A model generated the notes under the pieces. It was not told the origin of the DNA, searched no databases, and saw nothing but the letters and a program-made list of their open reading frames with translations. From positions 1 through 9,093 of the forward strand of contig JBFJJW010000133.1 of NCBI GenBank assembly GCA_041612095.1: a DNA stretch of 9,093 nucleotides, read 5' to 3'. Both the position numbers and the translations under genes were made by a program. Each line of letters opens with the position of its first letter. Position 1 is the stretch's first letter. This DNA is from Solimonas sp041612095. GTDB taxonomy: Bacteria > Pseudomonadota > Gammaproteobacteria > Nevskiales > Nevskiaceae. Of this stretch, positions 7,161 through 9,093 are shown piece after piece.

Positions 7161-9008
7161 TCAGAACATCTGTGTGTTCTTGACGTCCTCGGCCGCGGTA
7201 TCGCTGGCGTTGCGTGAAGCAATCCAGTCACCGGTGATCATTTGCTCGTAAGACGCGCCCGGCCCGACCATCGGGTATACCGAGGCCATCGGGTCGATCA
7301 CCACTTCGAGAAATGCGGGTCCCGGAAACTCGACGAACGCCTTGACGACCGCCGCGAGTTCTTCCTTCTTCTCGACCCGTACCGCGAACCTGTAGCCATC
7401 GGCCTCGGCGGCTTTCACAAAATCCTTCTGATGCAGGCTCTTGTCCGAGCCCGCGTAGCGGCTGTCGAAGAACAGGCGCTGCCACTGCTTGACCATGCCG
7501 TCGCCGAAATTGTTCAGCACCACAACCTTGACCGGGAGGTTGTAGGTGGTGACGGTTTCCAGTTCACCCAGGTTCATGCGGATGCTGGCATCGCCGTCGA
7601 TGTCGATCACGATGCGGTCGGGCCGCGCGAACTGCGCGCCGATCGCAGCGGGCAGGCCGAAGCCCATCGTGCCCATCGAGCCGGACGTGAGCCACTGACG
7701 CGGCTGCTTGAAGTCGAAGTACTGCGCGGCCCACATCTGGTGCTGGCCGACGCCGGTGGCGACGATGGCCTCGCCTCGGGTCAGCTTATTGATCTCTTCG
7801 ATGACCGCATGGGGCTGGATATGGTTGCCGCCCCGCTCGTAGTTCATCGCGTGCCGGGTCTTGAGATCGGCGATGTGCGCATGCCATTCGCCGAGGTCCG
7901 GCTTGAAGCCTTGCTTGGTCACGTGCTCCATCAGTGCCTTGAGCGCCTGGTTGAGTTCGCCCACGTGATGCCAGTGGACGCGTTTGACCTTGTTGATCTC
8001 CGAAGGGTCTATGTCCAGATGCGCAATCCACTTGGCGCTGCGCGCAAACTTGGAGGGTACGCCGGCAACGCGATCGTCAAAGCGTGCGCCGACGGCGATC
8101 AGGAAATCGCAGTCGTCAGTGGCGTAGTTGGCGTATGCGGTTCCGTGCATGCCCAGCATCTGCAGGCTCAGCGCATCGGTCGTGTCGGCCGCGCCTATGC
8201 CCATCAGCGTCGTCGTCACCGGAATGCCGAAGGCCTGGGCAAAGCGGCGCAGACTGTCAGTGGCCTCGCCATTGACCACGCCGCCGCCGGCGTAGATCAG
8301 CGGCCGCTTGGCCTGACGCAGCATGTCGTAGAAGCGGGCCAGATCGTGCTCCGATACGACGCTGTCGTAGACCGACTTGAGCCGGGCGCGATAGCCGGGG
8401 ATCGGCAGCACGCCTTCTCCCTTGAACGGCCCGGTCCAGTTCTGCACATCCTTGGGAATGTCCACGACCACGGGGCCGGGGCGGCCGGTGCGGGCAATCT
8501 CAAACGCCGTGCGTACCGTGGCTTCCAGCTTCCTGGGGTCGGTCACGAGGAACACGTGCTTGGCGGCGGCGCCCATGATCGAACTGATCGGCGCTTCCTG
8601 GAAGGCATCTGTGCCCACCGCCGCGGTGGGAACCTGGCCACAGATCACGACCATGGGGATCGAGTCCGCCATGCAGTCCCGCACTGGCGTGACCGTATTG
8701 GTCGCGCCCGGGCCGGAGGTCACCATGCAGGCGCCCACCTTGCCGGAGGCCCGCGCGTAGCCCGCAGCCATGAAGCCGGCGGACTGCTCGTTGGCCGGCA
8801 CGATCAGCGGCATCGGGTCGGGGCCGTCGGCCACGGCGTGGTCGCGGTTGTAGCGGAAGATGGCGTCGTAGGTTGGCAGGATCGCGCCACCGGAGTAGCC
8901 AAAGACCACGCCTACGCCCTCGTCGGCCAGGATCTGGACGACCATCTCCGCGCCGGTCATCGACTTGCCGGAAAGGGGGTGGGGGCTGGGCTTCGTGGCG
9001 GCGTTCAT
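7161..9008 (-). CDS. ilvB: Acetolactate synthase (acetohydroxyacid synthase) large subunit
   Basis: This is a 615-residue thiamine-diphosphate enzyme. It condenses two pyruvates to acetolactate, or pyruvate with 2-oxobutyrate, in the first shared step of valine, leucine and isoleucine synthesis. The N-terminal domain carries MTGAEMVVQIL, GYSGGAILP and catalytic E74 in ANEQSAGFMAAGYARA, then VTSGPGATN and VGTDAFQE. The central domain has ARFDDRVAG (308-316). The C-terminal domain has GVGQHQMWAAQY (419-430), the cofactor motif GDAS...LNN (472-500), GMVKQWQ (504-510) and PMVGPGASYEQM near the end. Three motifs depart from the usual forms: GYSGG for GYPGG, NEQ for HEQ, and FGDGMV where LGMV is common. 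I recall such forms in a natural subgroup of large subunits. The start is ATG 9008 behind GGAAG; the frame stays open to a TTG at 9092, but the extra residues look non-coding. No small-subunit gene follows. The family is certain; ilvB rather than ilvG or ilvI is by convention. Confidence 0.95.
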   Translation of the reverse strand: MNAATKPSPHPLSGKSMTGAEMVVQILADEGVGVVFGYSGGAILPTYDAIFRYNRDHAVADGPDPMPLIVPANEQSAGFMAAGYARASGKVGACMVTSGPGATNTVTPVRDCMADSIPMVVICGQVPTAAVGTDAFQEAPISSIMGAAAKHVFLVTDPRKLEATVRTAFEIARTGRPGPVVVDIPKDVQNWTGPFKGEGVLPIPGYRARLKSVYDSVVSEHDLARFYDMLRQAKRPLIYAGGGVVNGEATDSLRRFAQAFGIPVTTTLMGIGAADTTDALSLQMLGMHGTAYANYATDDCDFLIAVGARFDDRVAGVPSKFARSAKWIAHLDIDPSEINKVKRVHWHHVGELNQALKALMEHVTKQGFKPDLGEWHAHIADLKTRHAMNYERGGNHIQPHAVIEEINKLTRGEAIVATGVGQHQMWAAQYFDFKQPRQWLTSGSMGTMGFGLPAAIGAQFARPDRIVIDIDGDASIRMNLGELETVTTYNLPVKVVVLNNFGDGMVKQWQRLFFDSRYAGSDKSLHQKDFVKAAEADGYRFAVRVEKKEELAAVVKAFVEFPGPAFLEVVIDPMASVYPMVGPGASYEQMITGDWIASRNASDTAAEDVKNTQMF

Positions 9009-9064
9009 AGGCTTCCGGTAAACGGCCCCGGGAATGGGCCTTGGGGCGACAGAAAAGGGCGGCG

Positions 9065-9092
9065 ATCTTAGCTTGATTTCGCAGTGCAGCAA
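9065..9092 (-). promoter_or_regulatory. Possible sigma-70 promoter for the acetolactate synthase gene
   Basis: Read on the minus strand, TTGCTG (9092-9087) is followed after 16 bases by TAAGAT (9070-9065). The -35 matches three of six consensus bases and the -10 matches four. Transcription would start near 9058 and leave a leader of about 50 bases before the ATG. The match is weak and the window stops at the -35, so a better promoter may lie outside. Confidence 0.3.
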
Positions 9093-9093
9093 A

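Noticed and set aside
7242..9071. A 609-codon open frame on the plus strand opposite acetolactate synthase
   Set aside because: The minus strand encodes an unmistakable full-length enzyme. The plus-strand translation is rich in His, Arg, Gly, Asp and Val with no domain pattern, as expected of an antisense shadow in GC-rich DNA.
9009..9092. Extension of acetolactate synthase to a TTG at 9092
   Set aside because: The 28 added residues do not resemble the family N-terminus, and the stretch contains promoter-like bases. ATG 9008 has a GGAAG just before it and leads quickly into the conserved MTGAEM region.

Overview
The window is a compact, GC-rich stretch of a Gram-negative chromosome. The TonB-dependent receptor, periplasmic YfiR-type protein, two-component and c-di-GMP signalling genes, and general codon style suggest a proteobacterium, most likely a gammaproteobacterium of the Xanthomonadales/Nevskiales kind. 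That placement is inference; there is no rRNA or other firm marker. There are no tRNA or rRNA genes, insertion sequences, CRISPR arrays or phage genes.

Bases 1-173 are a non-coding upstream region with no convincing sigma-70 promoter. Bases 174-7141 are a plus-strand operon of five genes: (1) a TonB-dependent outer-membrane receptor, (2) a periplasmic YfiR/DUF4154 protein, (3) a two-transmembrane CHASE8-like/HAMP sensor histidine kinase, (4) a REC-DUF3369 response regulator with no recognisable output domain, and (5) a REC-GGDEF-EAL response regulator. The first three junctions overlap (TAATG, TGATG, ATGA). The fourth is an 11-base gap or a TTGA overlap, depending on the start chosen. Such tight packing implies co-transcription and translational coupling.

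Read as one system, the operon looks like an envelope-to-c-di-GMP signalling line. An outer-membrane receptor and a periplasmic YfiR-like protein would feed a CHASE8-like sensor kinase. That kinase would phosphorylate two closely related receivers, one of which controls synthesis and breakdown of c-di-GMP. It resembles the YfiB-YfiR-YfiN module, with the lipoprotein YfiB replaced by a TonB receptor. The direct GGDEF output of YfiN would be split off behind a phosphotransfer step. This is the most interesting hypothesis in the window, and it is inferred from domain order.

Bases 7161-9008 on the minus strand encode an acetolactate synthase large subunit (branched-chain amino acid synthesis). 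It converges on the operon with only 19 bases between stop codons. No regulatory subunit gene (ilvN/ilvH) lies immediately downstream. Its leader (9009-9093) has a weak promoter candidate and GC-rich inverted repeats, and it runs off the edge of the window.
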